A stretch of DNA of 35,951 nucleotides from Psychroflexus sp. MES1-P1E (GTDB lineage: Bacteria > Bacteroidota > Bacteroidia > Flavobacteriales > Flavobacteriaceae), in contig NZ_PJBS01000149.1 in NCBI RefSeq assembly GCF_002836055.1, positions 1 through 35,951 on the forward strand. The letters run 5' to 3'. Positions 1-6,935 of this stretch are shown piece by piece. Made by a program: the position numbers and the translations under genes. The stretch's first letter is position 1; each line of letters opens with the position of its first letter. The notes under the pieces were generated by a model, which saw only the letters and a program-made list of their open reading frames with translations, was not told the origin of the DNA and searched no databases.

Positions 1-36
1 TATTTATACGACATTATAAATTTAATTTGGTATTAG
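1..36. repeat. Dispersed inverted-repeat element, copy A (end fragment, cut by window edge)
   Basis: The first 36 bases match the terminal part of a repeat found three more times here (19333-19542, 33741-33788, 35878-35951). Read on the minus strand it begins TAATACCAAATTAAAT and continues into a TATAATGTCG block. It lies against the 3' end of the neighbouring membrane-protein gene and shares that gene's stop codon bases. Only one end is visible. Assignment to a mobile element is inference. Confidence 0.6.
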
Positions 37-623
37 TCATTCATTTGATTATTCAATTTCTCAAATTCACCTAATAGTTTATTAAGTTTTGCATTTTGTT
101 TTGTAATTGCTTTAGGTCTTACATAAAACCAATTGATCGCAAACCAAAATATGGTTATAGCATAGGTGATAATTCCCCAAGTAATTGTCATTTTAGAAAC
201 ATATTCATACATATAGAGCCCAATTCCTAAAGCAAGAAGTATAAAATAGATACTTAACATTGTAGTTTGCTGGTATACTTGCATTTCTTTTAACTTTATA
301 AGTTGTTGAAGGTATTCCTTACTATTGGGTTCTGTCTTATTCTTCGTCAGTAAAGAAAACTGTTTGTTAAAAGGCAGTAAAAATATAAGCATCGCTAACA
401 TAGTTAATATGATACCTATCTTAGTCGTTACTAATTCAGGTTGATAATAATACCAAATAAAGCCAATAAAAGCAATGGTTAGTAAAAGTGTAATGCTGAC
501 TAGTATGAGCTTTAAAAAGCTTCTGCTTTTTAGTTTATTTGCTTTGGTATAAAGAATTTCCACTTTTGGAGTTTCTATCTTTTGTGTATTCCATATTTTT
601 TTTAAATCTATATCAGTTTCCAT
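33..623 (-). CDS. Four-helix membrane protein, possible sigma-factor regulator
   Basis: A 196-aa protein that I cannot assign to a named family. It has a soluble N-terminus of about 35 residues and four hydrophobic stretches near residues 37-62, 68-88, 119-140 and 145-168. A charged linker separates the two hairpins, and the C-terminal tail is Lys/Asn-rich and probably cytoplasmic. The gene overlaps the end of the upstream ECF sigma-factor gene by 11 bases, so the two are almost certainly co-translated. Membrane proteins encoded directly after an ECF sigma gene are often its anti-sigma factor, which makes that the best guess. No zinc-type anti-sigma motif (HxxxCxxC) is present, so the role is inference. 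The stop codon lies at the edge of the dispersed repeat at 1-36. Confidence 0.75.
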   Translation of the reverse strand: METDIDLKKIWNTQKIETPKVEILYTKANKLKSRSFLKLILVSITLLLTIAFIGFIWYYYQPELVTTKIGIILTMLAMLIFLLPFNKQFSLLTKNKTEPNSKEYLQQLIKLKEMQVYQQTTMLSIYFILLALGIGLYMYEYVSKMTITWGIITYAITIFWFAINWFYVRPKAITKQNAKLNKLLGEFEKLNNQMND

Positions 624-1086
624 AATTCTTAAATTTTAGTGTTAATTTTTGTTTTATTCTATGAATCTTAACTCGAACGTTACCTTCAGAAAGACCGACA
701 ATTTCAGCTATTTCTTTTTGATTCATATCTTCTAGTTCCAATGATATGATGATTCGTTCCACTTCTTGTAGTTCTGAAATACAGTGATATAAAAACTGTA
801 TGTCCTTCTCTATGTTTGTGTCTAAAATTTCATCTTTAATCTCTACTGGTAATTCAGACTTAGGCATCTTGTTGTCTTTTTGAATTTGACGCAAACAGGT
901 ATTGGATGCAATTCTAAATATCCAAGTTCCAATAGAAGATTCGTTTCTAAACTTGGGTAATTGTTTCCAAACTTTAATAAATGTTTCTTGAGCTAAATCT
1001 TTCGCTACATCTGTATCATTTGCATAGCCCATACATAGCCTAAAAACCTTTTGCCAATATGTTTTATAGATAGTTTCAAAATTCAT
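613..1086 (-). CDS. ECF-subfamily RNA polymerase sigma factor
   Basis: A 157-aa protein with the two domains of group 4 (extracytoplasmic function) sigma factors. Region 2 covers about residues 1-70 and includes the motif DLAQETFIKVWK, followed by a WIFRIASNTCL stretch. Region 4 covers about residues 100-155, with the helix-turn-helix around MNQKEIAEIVGLSEGNVRVK. Length is typical. Its ATG shares one base with the stop codon of the upstream hydrolase (TAATG), and its own 3' end overlaps the downstream membrane-protein gene by 11 bases. The three genes therefore form one translationally coupled unit. No target promoter could be identified. Confidence 0.95.
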   Translation of the reverse strand: MNFETIYKTYWQKVFRLCMGYANDTDVAKDLAQETFIKVWKQLPKFRNESSIGTWIFRIASNTCLRQIQKDNKMPKSELPVEIKDEILDTNIEKDIQFLYHCISELQEVERIIISLELEDMNQKEIAEIVGLSEGNVRVKIHRIKQKLTLKFKNYGN

Positions 1087-2015
1087 TATTCAGTCCATTT
1101 TTTTAATGCGTCAATAAATTTGGTTTGCTGATCTATAAAGAGGTTATGAGAACAGTTGTGTAAATATTCCAAATTATTTTCCCCAATTAAATTTTCAATA
1201 GTTCTGACTTGACTTTTTGAAAACAGACCATCATCTTTACCATATAAGCCGAAGACAGGTGTGCCATTCTTTACTATTTGTTTTAGATTGTCTTTTAAAT
1301 CTAAAGTTGTATAGTTTTCATTTTGCCAAAATCCTCTTGGTGCTTCATAAGTCATTTGTGAACTATATTTTATAAGCAAAGTATCTGTTTTAAACATTGA
1401 ATACCTATTTACAGCTTCTGTTGTTGGTTCTTTTGGATAATAAAATCCATTTTGCATAGCGTGACCAAAACAGTATGAACTGTACTCTATAGAGCTTTTA
1501 TCCATTTTCTCTAACCTATTTATATAGTTGAGATTAACAGAATCTTTATTGCTAATGTAAATTGATTTTGATGATTTTAATATGGTTGAAAGTGTTTCTT
1601 GCATGGACAGCGGTGCTGAGACAAGAATAATAGATTTAGTATTATTTGGATGCTTTTCTGCATATAAGGTTGCAATTACACCACCGAAGCTATGTCCTAT
1701 TAGTGTTGCTGATGTTAAATTGAAATTGTCGTAAATTGAATTTATATCATCAAAAGTTTCATTGAAAGTGAATTTTGCATTTTTATCTGTTGACCTTCCT
1801 TCACCACGTCTGTCATAAGAAATGACATAAAAACCATTTTCCGAAAGTTCCTGAGCTGTTGTTGCTTCAAAACCCACAGAATTATATCCTGGTCCACCAT
1901 GGAGGAAGATGAGCGGCTTATCATTTGGATTACCAAATGCTTTTGAATAAATTGTTTGGGAGTTAACAACGAGTGTAGATAGTATAAATACGAATACTGT
2001 TAGTGTTTTTTTCAT
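1086..2015 (-). CDS. Secreted alpha/beta hydrolase (peptidase S33-like)
   Basis: A 309-aa alpha/beta-hydrolase. It begins with a signal peptide (about residues 1-19, ending VVNSQ). The oxyanion-hole motif HGGPG is near residue 39, as in proline iminopeptidase relatives. The nucleophile elbow GHSFGG places Ser109, a GKDDG segment supplies the likely acid (Asp261/262), and CSH supplies His290, so the catalytic triad looks complete. A lid-like helical insertion lies between about residues 140 and 230. The substrate cannot be told. It is the first gene of the unit with the ECF sigma factor. Having a periplasmic enzyme lead such an operon is unusual and hints at a cell-envelope or small-molecule response. 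Confidence 0.88.
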   Translation of the reverse strand: MKKTLTVFVFILSTLVVNSQTIYSKAFGNPNDKPLIFLHGGPGYNSVGFEATTAQELSENGFYVISYDRRGEGRSTDKNAKFTFNETFDDINSIYDNFNLTSATLIGHSFGGVIATLYAEKHPNNTKSIILVSAPLSMQETLSTILKSSKSIYISNKDSVNLNYINRLEKMDKSSIEYSSYCFGHAMQNGFYYPKEPTTEAVNRYSMFKTDTLLIKYSSQMTYEAPRGFWQNENYTTLDLKDNLKQIVKNGTPVFGLYGKDDGLFSKSQVRTIENLIGENNLEYLHNCSHNLFIDQQTKFIDALKKWTE

Positions 2016-2094
2016 TTTGTTTCCTTTTAGTTTTCATTTAGAGACAAGGAATGTCAAAATGTTACAAATTATTTTTTTCAGGTTGTATATACCG

Positions 2095-2722
2095 TTGTTG
2101 TGTAAATAAGGTGAGTTGTGAGATTTATAAATTAAGTTAGCACATAAAATCCCGATGCTTCAGGATTCACAAATAAGCTAAAACCAGCAATTAATTTTAT
2201 AGGGGGTTAGCTTCTTTTTTTATATTTCGTTTCATTAATTTGTTGATTCGTCTTTTATTTTCCTGCTGTAATAATGAAGGATATAAATTCATATAAATAT
2301 TCGGGATCATCATTGTGAGTCCAAATACTAAGCTTAGTGTAAAACTTTTATAAATGGCAAAAACTGTCACAAAAATAAATCCGATTAAATGACTTATTTC
2401 TGAAAGGGTCATTTCATTTCGTATTTCGGTTAAATCAACTTTTCTGTTTTCTAACTTAATTTTCTGATTAAAAAATTTGAAAAATGTATTTTTCACAATC
2501 CACTTAAAATAACCGATTCCAATATTTTTATTTAGAGCTTTACTTTCAATAAAGTTCAGATTTGATAGTGTCTTATAATATTCAGTTTTAACAAGAATAC
2601 CGTTAAGTACCATTCCGACTATCCAAGATATAAATGATATTGATATTCCAAATATAAAACCTAATAGTAAGTGTTTCATTGTCATTTTTTAAATTGTAGC
2701 TATCCTGAAGATAACACAACAA
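2095..2722. repeat. Short inverted repeat bracketing the membrane-protein gene
   Basis: TTGTTGTGT (2095-2103) and its exact reverse complement ACACAACAA (2714-2722) lie on either side of the gene at 2197-2685, in otherwise AT-rich spacers. The outer context (CCGTTGTTGTG) resembles short boundary sequences often seen around orphan genes in Flavobacteriia. A 9-bp match at this distance can arise by chance, so the call is weak. Confidence 0.2.
2197..2685 (-). CDS. Hypothetical membrane protein
   Basis: A 162-aa protein of unknown function. It has an N-terminal hydrophobic segment (about residues 5-31) and a second hydrophobic region (about 95-135, probably two passes). Between them is a basic, Phe/Lys-rich stretch, and the C-terminus is strongly basic (QQENKRRINKLMKRNIKKEA). 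It stands alone on the minus strand with about 180 bases before the hydrolase gene and more than 580 bases before hemN. No catalytic motif is visible. The isolated position and AT-rich codons fit an accessory gene. Confidence 0.6.
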   Translation of the reverse strand: MTMKHLLLGFIFGISISFISWIVGMVLNGILVKTEYYKTLSNLNFIESKALNKNIGIGYFKWIVKNTFFKFFNQKIKLENRKVDLTEIRNEMTLSEISHLIGFIFVTVFAIYKSFTLSLVFGLTMMIPNIYMNLYPSLLQQENKRRINKLMKRNIKKEANPL

Positions 2723-3148
2723 ATCGGGTTATCCTTATTTTAGTAATGACATAAATTTAGTAATTTTTTCGTTATCTTATAGGTCTTAACATTAAAAACA
2801 GGCTTTAATAAACGGTGAAATCTTGGAAGCCATTACTCTTCAACTCTTAGTGTTGCTAAACTTCAAAATAAGCATATAATCACAGAATCTTCACCATAAC
2901 ACCCCTCCAAGATAGATGTTGAAAGCTAAGATGGAGTATTAAGAAATGTAGTGTAGAGCATGAAATAGAGTTGCGAACAAATTCAGAATAAATTCTTTTC
3001 AAAAGCATACAATGAATTTAATCCAGAGACCATTTGTACTTAAAAGAGGTTAGACCAACTCCCTTAATTTTAAACTTTAGTGGGTATACCCTTATAGCCA
3101 TACCTTAAAAACTCAAGCTCTTATTTACCATTAAAATCTTTTTGTAAA
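2686..3148. other. Intergenic stretch with no recognised gene
   Basis: AT-rich spacer with stop codons in all frames. The octamer ATCTTGGA near 2819 has its reverse complement TCCAAGAT near 2907, but the loop is too long for a terminator. Nothing here could be assigned apart from the hemN promoter that follows. Confidence 0.4.
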
Positions 3149-3192
3149 CTGATGAAAGTCATCGAAAACTCGAGACATCCCTCCTATTTTTG
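3149..3192 (+). promoter_or_regulatory. FNR-type box plus -7 element, hemN promoter
   Basis: CTGATGAAAGTCATC (3149-3163) contains the FNR-like core TGAY-N4-RTCA. TATTTTTG (3185-3192) is a perfect match to the Bacteroidota -7 consensus TAnnTTTG. The box centre (3156) is 29 nt upstream of the first base of the -7 element, which puts the regulator near -41, the class II activator position. The same box and spacing recur at the ccoS and ccoI promoters. hemN starts 80 nt downstream. Confidence 0.75.
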
Positions 3193-3272
3193 TATTTAGC
3201 TAAGAAGCCTTAAGCCAAGTTATTTTTAAAATAAAACACCGCTTAATTGGTAATTATCACAACTCAAAGACT

Positions 3273-4643
3273 ATGACTACAAAAAACAGACTTGTCTCAA
3301 AATACAATGTCCCAGGCCCTCGATATACGAGCTACCCTACTGTTCCCTATTGGGATGAGAGAAGCTTTACAGTCGACAAATGGAAAGATAGCCTACAGAG
3401 AGGATTGGGAGTTACACCTAAAGCAAAACATATTAGCCTCTATATCCACTTACCCTTTTGTGAGAGCATGTGCACCTTCTGCGGATGTACAAAGCGAATT
3501 ACCAAAAATCACACTCTAGAACTGCCCTATATTAAGGCTTTACTTAAAGAACTTTCTATGTATAGTGAGGTTCTGGGAGATGGACTAGTCATTCAGCAAC
3601 TCCATCTAGGGGGAGGAACGCCAACTTTCTTTTCTGTCGAAAATTTGGAGGAATTGCTAATGGGTATTTTTAAAATAGCAGATAAGACGGCGGATTGCGA
3701 ATTCAGTTTTGAAGGCCATCCTAACAATACAACAAAAGAGCACCTAGAAATGTTTAACCATAACGGTTTCACTAGAGTATGTTACGGTGTTCAAGATTAT
3801 AATGAAACCGTGCAAAAAGCCATCAATCGCATTCAAGCTTTCGAGCATGTAGAACAGGCTACAAAAACGGCTCGCGAAGCGGGTTTCTCCTCTGTGGGAC
3901 ACGATATTATTTTTGGGCTGCCTTTCCAAACACAGGAGCACGTCCTCCATACTATAGAACAGACCATTGCGTTAATGCCAGATCGTATTGCCTTCTACAG
4001 TTATGCTCATGTGCCGTGGATAAAAGGAAATGGACAACGTGGCTATAGCGAAGAAAACTTACCTACGCCAGAGCAAAAACGCTTGCAATACGAAACTGGT
4101 AAAAAGGGATTGCTAGAGGCTGGTTACGTAGAGATAGGTATGGATCATTTTGCCTTAAAAACAGATGAACTTTATAAAGCGCAACAAAAAGGACAGATCC
4201 ATCGTAATTTTATGGGTTATAGCTCTTCAAAAACCGATGTCATGATAGGTCTCGGAGTTTCTGCCATTGGAGATAGCTGGTATGGCTTTGCGCAGAATGT
4301 GAAGACCTTAAAAGACTATTATGAGTTGCTGCGAAAGGACACTTTACCCTTACTGCGTGGTCACCTATTAACTGAGGAAGACCTCATCATCCGTAAACAT
4401 ATTCTCAACTTAATGTGCAGTTTCAAAACCTCATGGGAAGAGGAACCTCTTCAAATCCCTCAAATGGAGGATATCGTGTTTAAGCTTTCAGAAATGGAGG
4501 CAGACGGATTGGTAGACATAGCTGAAGATAGTATTACCGTTACCGAAGCAGGAAAGCCCTTTGTACGCAATGTATGTTTGCCATTTGACCTGAGATTGCA
4601 ACGTAAAAAACCAAAAACTAAATTGTTCTCAATGACTGTTTAA
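3273..4643 (+). CDS. hemN: Oxygen-independent coproporphyrinogen III oxidase (radical SAM)
   Basis: A 456-aa radical-SAM enzyme that converts coproporphyrinogen III to protoporphyrinogen IX by two oxidative decarboxylations without O2, in the cytoplasm. The N-terminus YNVPGPRYTSYPTVP is typical of true HemN. The cluster motif CX3CX2CXC is at Cys63, Cys67, Cys70 and Cys72, followed by the SAM-binding GGGTPTF segment. Length matches HemN (about 455 aa), and the HemN C-terminal domain is present, which argues against the shorter HemW paralogue. It is the only gene on its strand here and has its own FNR-type promoter, matching those of the neighbouring cbb3 oxidase genes. This links anaerobic heme supply with a heme-rich microaerobic oxidase. 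Confidence 0.97.
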   Translation: MTTKNRLVSKYNVPGPRYTSYPTVPYWDERSFTVDKWKDSLQRGLGVTPKAKHISLYIHLPFCESMCTFCGCTKRITKNHTLELPYIKALLKELSMYSEVLGDGLVIQQLHLGGGTPTFFSVENLEELLMGIFKIADKTADCEFSFEGHPNNTTKEHLEMFNHNGFTRVCYGVQDYNETVQKAINRIQAFEHVEQATKTAREAGFSSVGHDIIFGLPFQTQEHVLHTIEQTIALMPDRIAFYSYAHVPWIKGNGQRGYSEENLPTPEQKRLQYETGKKGLLEAGYVEIGMDHFALKTDELYKAQQKGQIHRNFMGYSSSKTDVMIGLGVSAIGDSWYGFAQNVKTLKDYYELLRKDTLPLLRGHLLTEEDLIIRKHILNLMCSFKTSWEEEPLQIPQMEDIVFKLSEMEADGLVDIAEDSITVTEAGKPFVRNVCLPFDLRLQRKKPKTKLFSMTV

Positions 4644-4703
4644 TTCTATGTTTAAAATTTAGTCAAAAAGAGGAGTTCAAAATAAAGCACACTTCCGTTC
4701 TGA

Positions 4704-4721
4704 AGCTGCTTCAAAGCAGCT
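4704..4721 (+). terminator. Hairpin downstream of hemN
   Basis: AGCTGCTT (4704-4711) and AAGCAGCT (4714-4721) form a perfect 8-bp inverted repeat with a two-base spacer, about 60 bases after the hemN stop. There is no following T-run, so it may be a weak terminator or a 3'-end stabilising hairpin. Confidence 0.4.
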
Positions 4722-5256
4722 AGCCATTAAAATTGTGCATTGTCCGTTAACATCGCTAAACATTAATTAGCCGACTATCGCTTTGCCCCACCAATAATTA
4801 TAGAGACTAAAGGATGACTCTATTGTAAAAACCAGTAACTGACTTGGGATTTTTGCTCCCTTTAGGGGGGTGGAGCAACAAAAGCTAGGCAAGGTTATGC
4901 GGGGATTTTTAATCACCAGGACAGAAAACAGACATGCCATTAGATTTAGTTCAAAAATCTTAAAAAAGTCTATAAAAAACACATAAATCTTCCTCCCATG
5001 TCTAGAATTTAGAAATGGGAATCAAATTAAAATAACAAAAATTAAGAGGTGAGAAAGCTCTATTTTTAGTGGAGCTTCACTCTTTTTGGTGCTTTTCTGT
5101 ATCTTTATAGCGCAATCGTTTTTTTTTAGCTTGCAAGTTTTTCCTTTGCTGATTTTGTAAATCAGGAATGTTACATTGCCTATAAATGGCAATACCCTAA
5201 ATACGACATTCTACCCTCCCAGGCCATCAGTCTCAAAGTACTAGTGTAGATAATAC
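4722..5256. other. Intergenic stretch, no convincing gene
   Basis: This gap lies between the convergent hemN and cbb3-operon ends. A 71-codon minus-strand frame at 4767-4982 is open but has no family resemblance, no ribosome-site context and low-complexity composition, so I leave it out. An imperfect hairpin (AAGCTC 5055-5060 with GAGCTT 5072-5077) followed by a short T-run could terminate plus-strand transcription. Confidence 0.4.
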
Positions 5257-5436
5257 TTAAGGATTTGAATTTGTATGCTTAGATTCTTTTGTCGTATCAT
5301 CGGTGTTCGGTGCCTTTTTATCGCTGCTTGCAAGACTAAAAATTACGGCTACAAGAAGGATACAAACCACAGCAAAAACAGCAATCATGATTGTTCCTAG
5401 CCCCCAATTAACAAGTGGTAAAAAATGTGTGTTCAT
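5257..5436 (-). CDS. 59-aa single-pass membrane protein at the end of the cbb3 operon
   Basis: A short frame beginning MNTHFLPLVNWGLGTIM. One strongly hydrophobic helix spans about residues 12-34, followed by a polar tail rich in Lys, Asp, Thr and Ser (about residues 37-59). It follows the TauE/SafE-like gene by 30 bases on the same strand, so it probably belongs to the oxidase operon. Topology recalls the small single-helix proteins of cbb3 oxidase assembly (CcoS, CcoQ types), but both of those are encoded elsewhere in this cluster and this one has no diagnostic motif. Function unknown. Confidence 0.6.
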   Translation of the reverse strand: MNTHFLPLVNWGLGTIMIAVFAVVCILLVAVIFSLASSDKKAPNTDDTTKESKHTNSNP

Positions 5437-5466
5437 AAGAAAGTGTTTTAAGTTTATATGTAAAAA

Positions 5467-6174
5467 TTAATGACAAGAGTGTTCTGCAGAGACCTGTTCT
5501 ATAGACACTATTTCTGCGGGAGATATATATGGAATTCCAAGACCTAATCCTCTCAAAATAAAGAGCACTCCAACAATCACAACAAATACAGGTATCACCT
5601 TCAAGATGCGTTGTTTAAAAGTAGCGTTTAAGAAATTGCCTAAATAGGTTGCTGTTGTCATGAGAGGAATTGTTCCCAATCCAAAAAACACCATATACAC
5701 TCCACCTTCAAAAGCACTTCCGGCAGCAATGCTAGCAAAAACCGCCATATAGACCAAACCACAAGGTAAAAATCCATTTAGGAAACCAATGGTAAAGAAA
5801 CTATCCATCGACTTCCGCTTCAATTCTGAACCAAGAGCACTTTTCACTTTACCGACCCATCTGTACATAAAGGAAGAGCCGTTATACCGCCTAAATAATT
5901 TTGAAGGTACCAGAATTGCTAATACCATCAAGACCCCTACAGCAACGGAAATGTACTGCTGGAATCCAAATAAATCCAGGCGTCTGCCCAAAAAACCAAA
6001 CAGCAACCCAATAGTGCCGTAAGTCAATAATCTTCCCACATGATAACTCATTATTTGCAGCATCCGTTTTACGGGATTATGACGATCCACAGGTAGCAAA
6101 AACGCTATAGGACCGCACATTCCCACACAGTGGAAACTTCCTAACAAACCGAATATGAGTGCTGAAATCAACAT
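5467..6174 (-). CDS. TauE/SafE-family (UreH-like) membrane protein of the cbb3 cluster
   Basis: A 235-aa polytopic protein with about six hydrophobic segments. The first helix carries FHCVGMCGP (Cys17 and Cys21) and a later helix carries NGFLPCGLVY. This pair of Cys/Pro-containing helices is characteristic of the COG2836-type UreH/DsbD-like transmembrane domain, commonly encoded after ccoGH. The family is thought to take part in metal (copper) or thiol handling for oxidase maturation. The C-terminus ends in HSCH, a possible metal ligand set. It is separated from ccoH by two bases, which implies co-translation. The name 'sulfite exporter' often given to this family is not supported by the context. 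Confidence 0.88.
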   Translation of the reverse strand: MLISALIFGLLGSFHCVGMCGPIAFLLPVDRHNPVKRMLQIMSYHVGRLLTYGTIGLLFGFLGRRLDLFGFQQYISVAVGVLMVLAILVPSKLFRRYNGSSFMYRWVGKVKSALGSELKRKSMDSFFTIGFLNGFLPCGLVYMAVFASIAAGSAFEGGVYMVFFGLGTIPLMTTATYLGNFLNATFKQRILKVIPVFVVIVGVLFILRGLGLGIPYISPAEIVSIEQVSAEHSCH

Positions 6175-6176
6175 AC

Positions 6177-6623
6177 CTAATAGGTTATCTCCTTTTTAAA
6201 ACGAAATTTTTTTTCTTCATACTCCCAATCTATCGTAATATTCCATCGGCCTTCTAGTAAAAATTCATCAGGAATAAGAAAATTGGAATCTGTAAGTTCT
6301 AGTGGAAGTTCAAAATCCAGTTTTTTACTGGATGTTCTATAAAGGAACACCATTCCTTCTATTTTCTTAGGATCATAAGTTTCTGGAAACTCAAGCCCAT
6401 AGCCCTTCGTATTTTTTTGTCCTATAATCTGCTCTTCCATGGCCATAGAATTCTGCCGCGCATAAATATCGTCTTGCAACTCCATTTCTTTTTGGTAATA
6501 CCCATCGGTGACTAAATCATGCTCAAGATTATGATCGGTTGTCATTTTATACACCAAAATGAGAATAAAGCCTATAAAAATAACCATTCCAATGACTAGT
6601 CCAGTTCCCCAATTTATTTTCAT
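6177..6623 (-). CDS. ccoH: cbb3 oxidase accessory protein CcoH/FixH
   Basis: A 148-aa protein with one N-terminal transmembrane helix (about residues 7-26) and a periplasmic domain. The post-helix segment MTTDHNLEHDLVTDGYYQKEM resembles the FixH family, whose members carry a conserved DYY-type motif here. FixH/CcoH helps assemble cbb3 oxidase, probably with the copper ATPase CcoI. It lies between a 42-aa cysteine-rich ORF five bases upstream and the TauE/SafE-like gene two bases downstream. Length is normal for Bacteroidota. Confidence 0.9.
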   Translation of the reverse strand: MKINWGTGLVIGMVIFIGFILILVYKMTTDHNLEHDLVTDGYYQKEMELQDDIYARQNSMAMEEQIIGQKNTKGYGLEFPETYDPKKIEGMVFLYRTSSKKLDFELPLELTDSNFLIPDEFLLEGRWNITIDWEYEEKKFRFKKEITY

Positions 6624-6628
6624 AATTC

Positions 6629-6757
6629 CTATTTTTTGGTATTTTGCTTTTCAGCATCGAGTTTTGAGCACATCCCTTTAGCCTTACATAATGGATTCTT
6701 TCCTGATTGACCATTTTTGCAGCCTTGGCAGCAATCCTTCTTAATCTTTTCCTTCAT
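6629..6757 (-). CDS. 42-aa cysteine-rich protein between ccoG and ccoH
   Basis: The frame reads MKEKIKKDCCQGCKNGQSGK and then about 22 more residues, with Cys at 9, 10, 13, 24 and 30, ten lysines and no hydrophobic helix. The CCxxC group followed by two more Cys suggests a small metal-binding or cluster-binding peptide. It stops five bases before the ccoH start codon on the same strand, the spacing of a real operon gene. Given the copper requirement of cbb3 oxidase, a copper carrier or scavenger is an attractive guess, but nothing in the sequence proves it. I do not recognise a named family. Possible start: the only ATG in frame close upstream of the Cys block. Confidence 0.6.
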   Translation of the reverse strand: MKEKIKKDCCQGCKNGQSGKNPLCKAKGMCSKLDAEKQNTKK

Positions 6758-6764
6758 CCTGACT

Positions 6765-6794
6765 TAATTTATATTGATTTAATTTATATTGATT
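6765..6794. repeat. Tandem 15-bp duplication
   Basis: TAATTTATATTGATT occurs twice in direct succession (6765-6779 and 6780-6794), just upstream of the cysteine-rich ORF. It could alter leader length or spacing within the operon. Confidence 0.75.
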
Positions 6795-6805
6795 TTTACT
6801 GTTTT

Positions 6806-6920
6806 GGGCGTGCCCTTTTTTCGCAAAAGCATCAAAAAGGTCAGGCTATACGTTGCAAGTCCTCACTCTCCAGAAAGCCTTCAGGAGAGCTGTGGGCTTT
6901 CCACTACTATCCCTCACGCC
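6806..6920. repeat. Structured intergenic repeat within the cbb3 operon
   Basis: A GC-richer block of about 115 bases in an AT-rich spacer. Its ends are inverted repeats: GGCGTG (6807-6812) with CACGCC (6915-6920). Inside, GAAAGCC (6873-6879) pairs with GGCTTTC (6895-6901), and CTCTCC (6866-6871) with GGAGAG (6884-6889). The layout, with GGGCGTG at one end, a middle GTCAGGCTATACG and CCCTCACGCC at the other, resembles an intergenic repeat I recall from many Flavobacteriia genomes. That recollection is unverified here. It sits in the ccoG to ccoH leader on the transcribed strand, so it may act as an RNA structure. Confidence 0.6.
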
Positions 6921-6935
6921 TTTTAAAACTCCGAA

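Noticed and set aside
3292-3519. Overlapping alternative frames inside hemN, ccoNO, ccoI, DASS and other large genes
   Set aside because: They lie within long genes with clear family motifs and show no independent features; typical antisense or shifted shadows.
4767-4982. Open minus-strand frame of 71 codons between hemN and the oxidase operon
   Set aside because: No family resemblance, mixed low-complexity content and no operon context; more likely chance.
5049-5087. Imperfect hairpin with T-run as a terminator of the oxidase operon
   Set aside because: The T-run is on the plus strand while the operon is on the minus strand; it would fit only plus-strand transcription, and hemN ends about 400 bases earlier.
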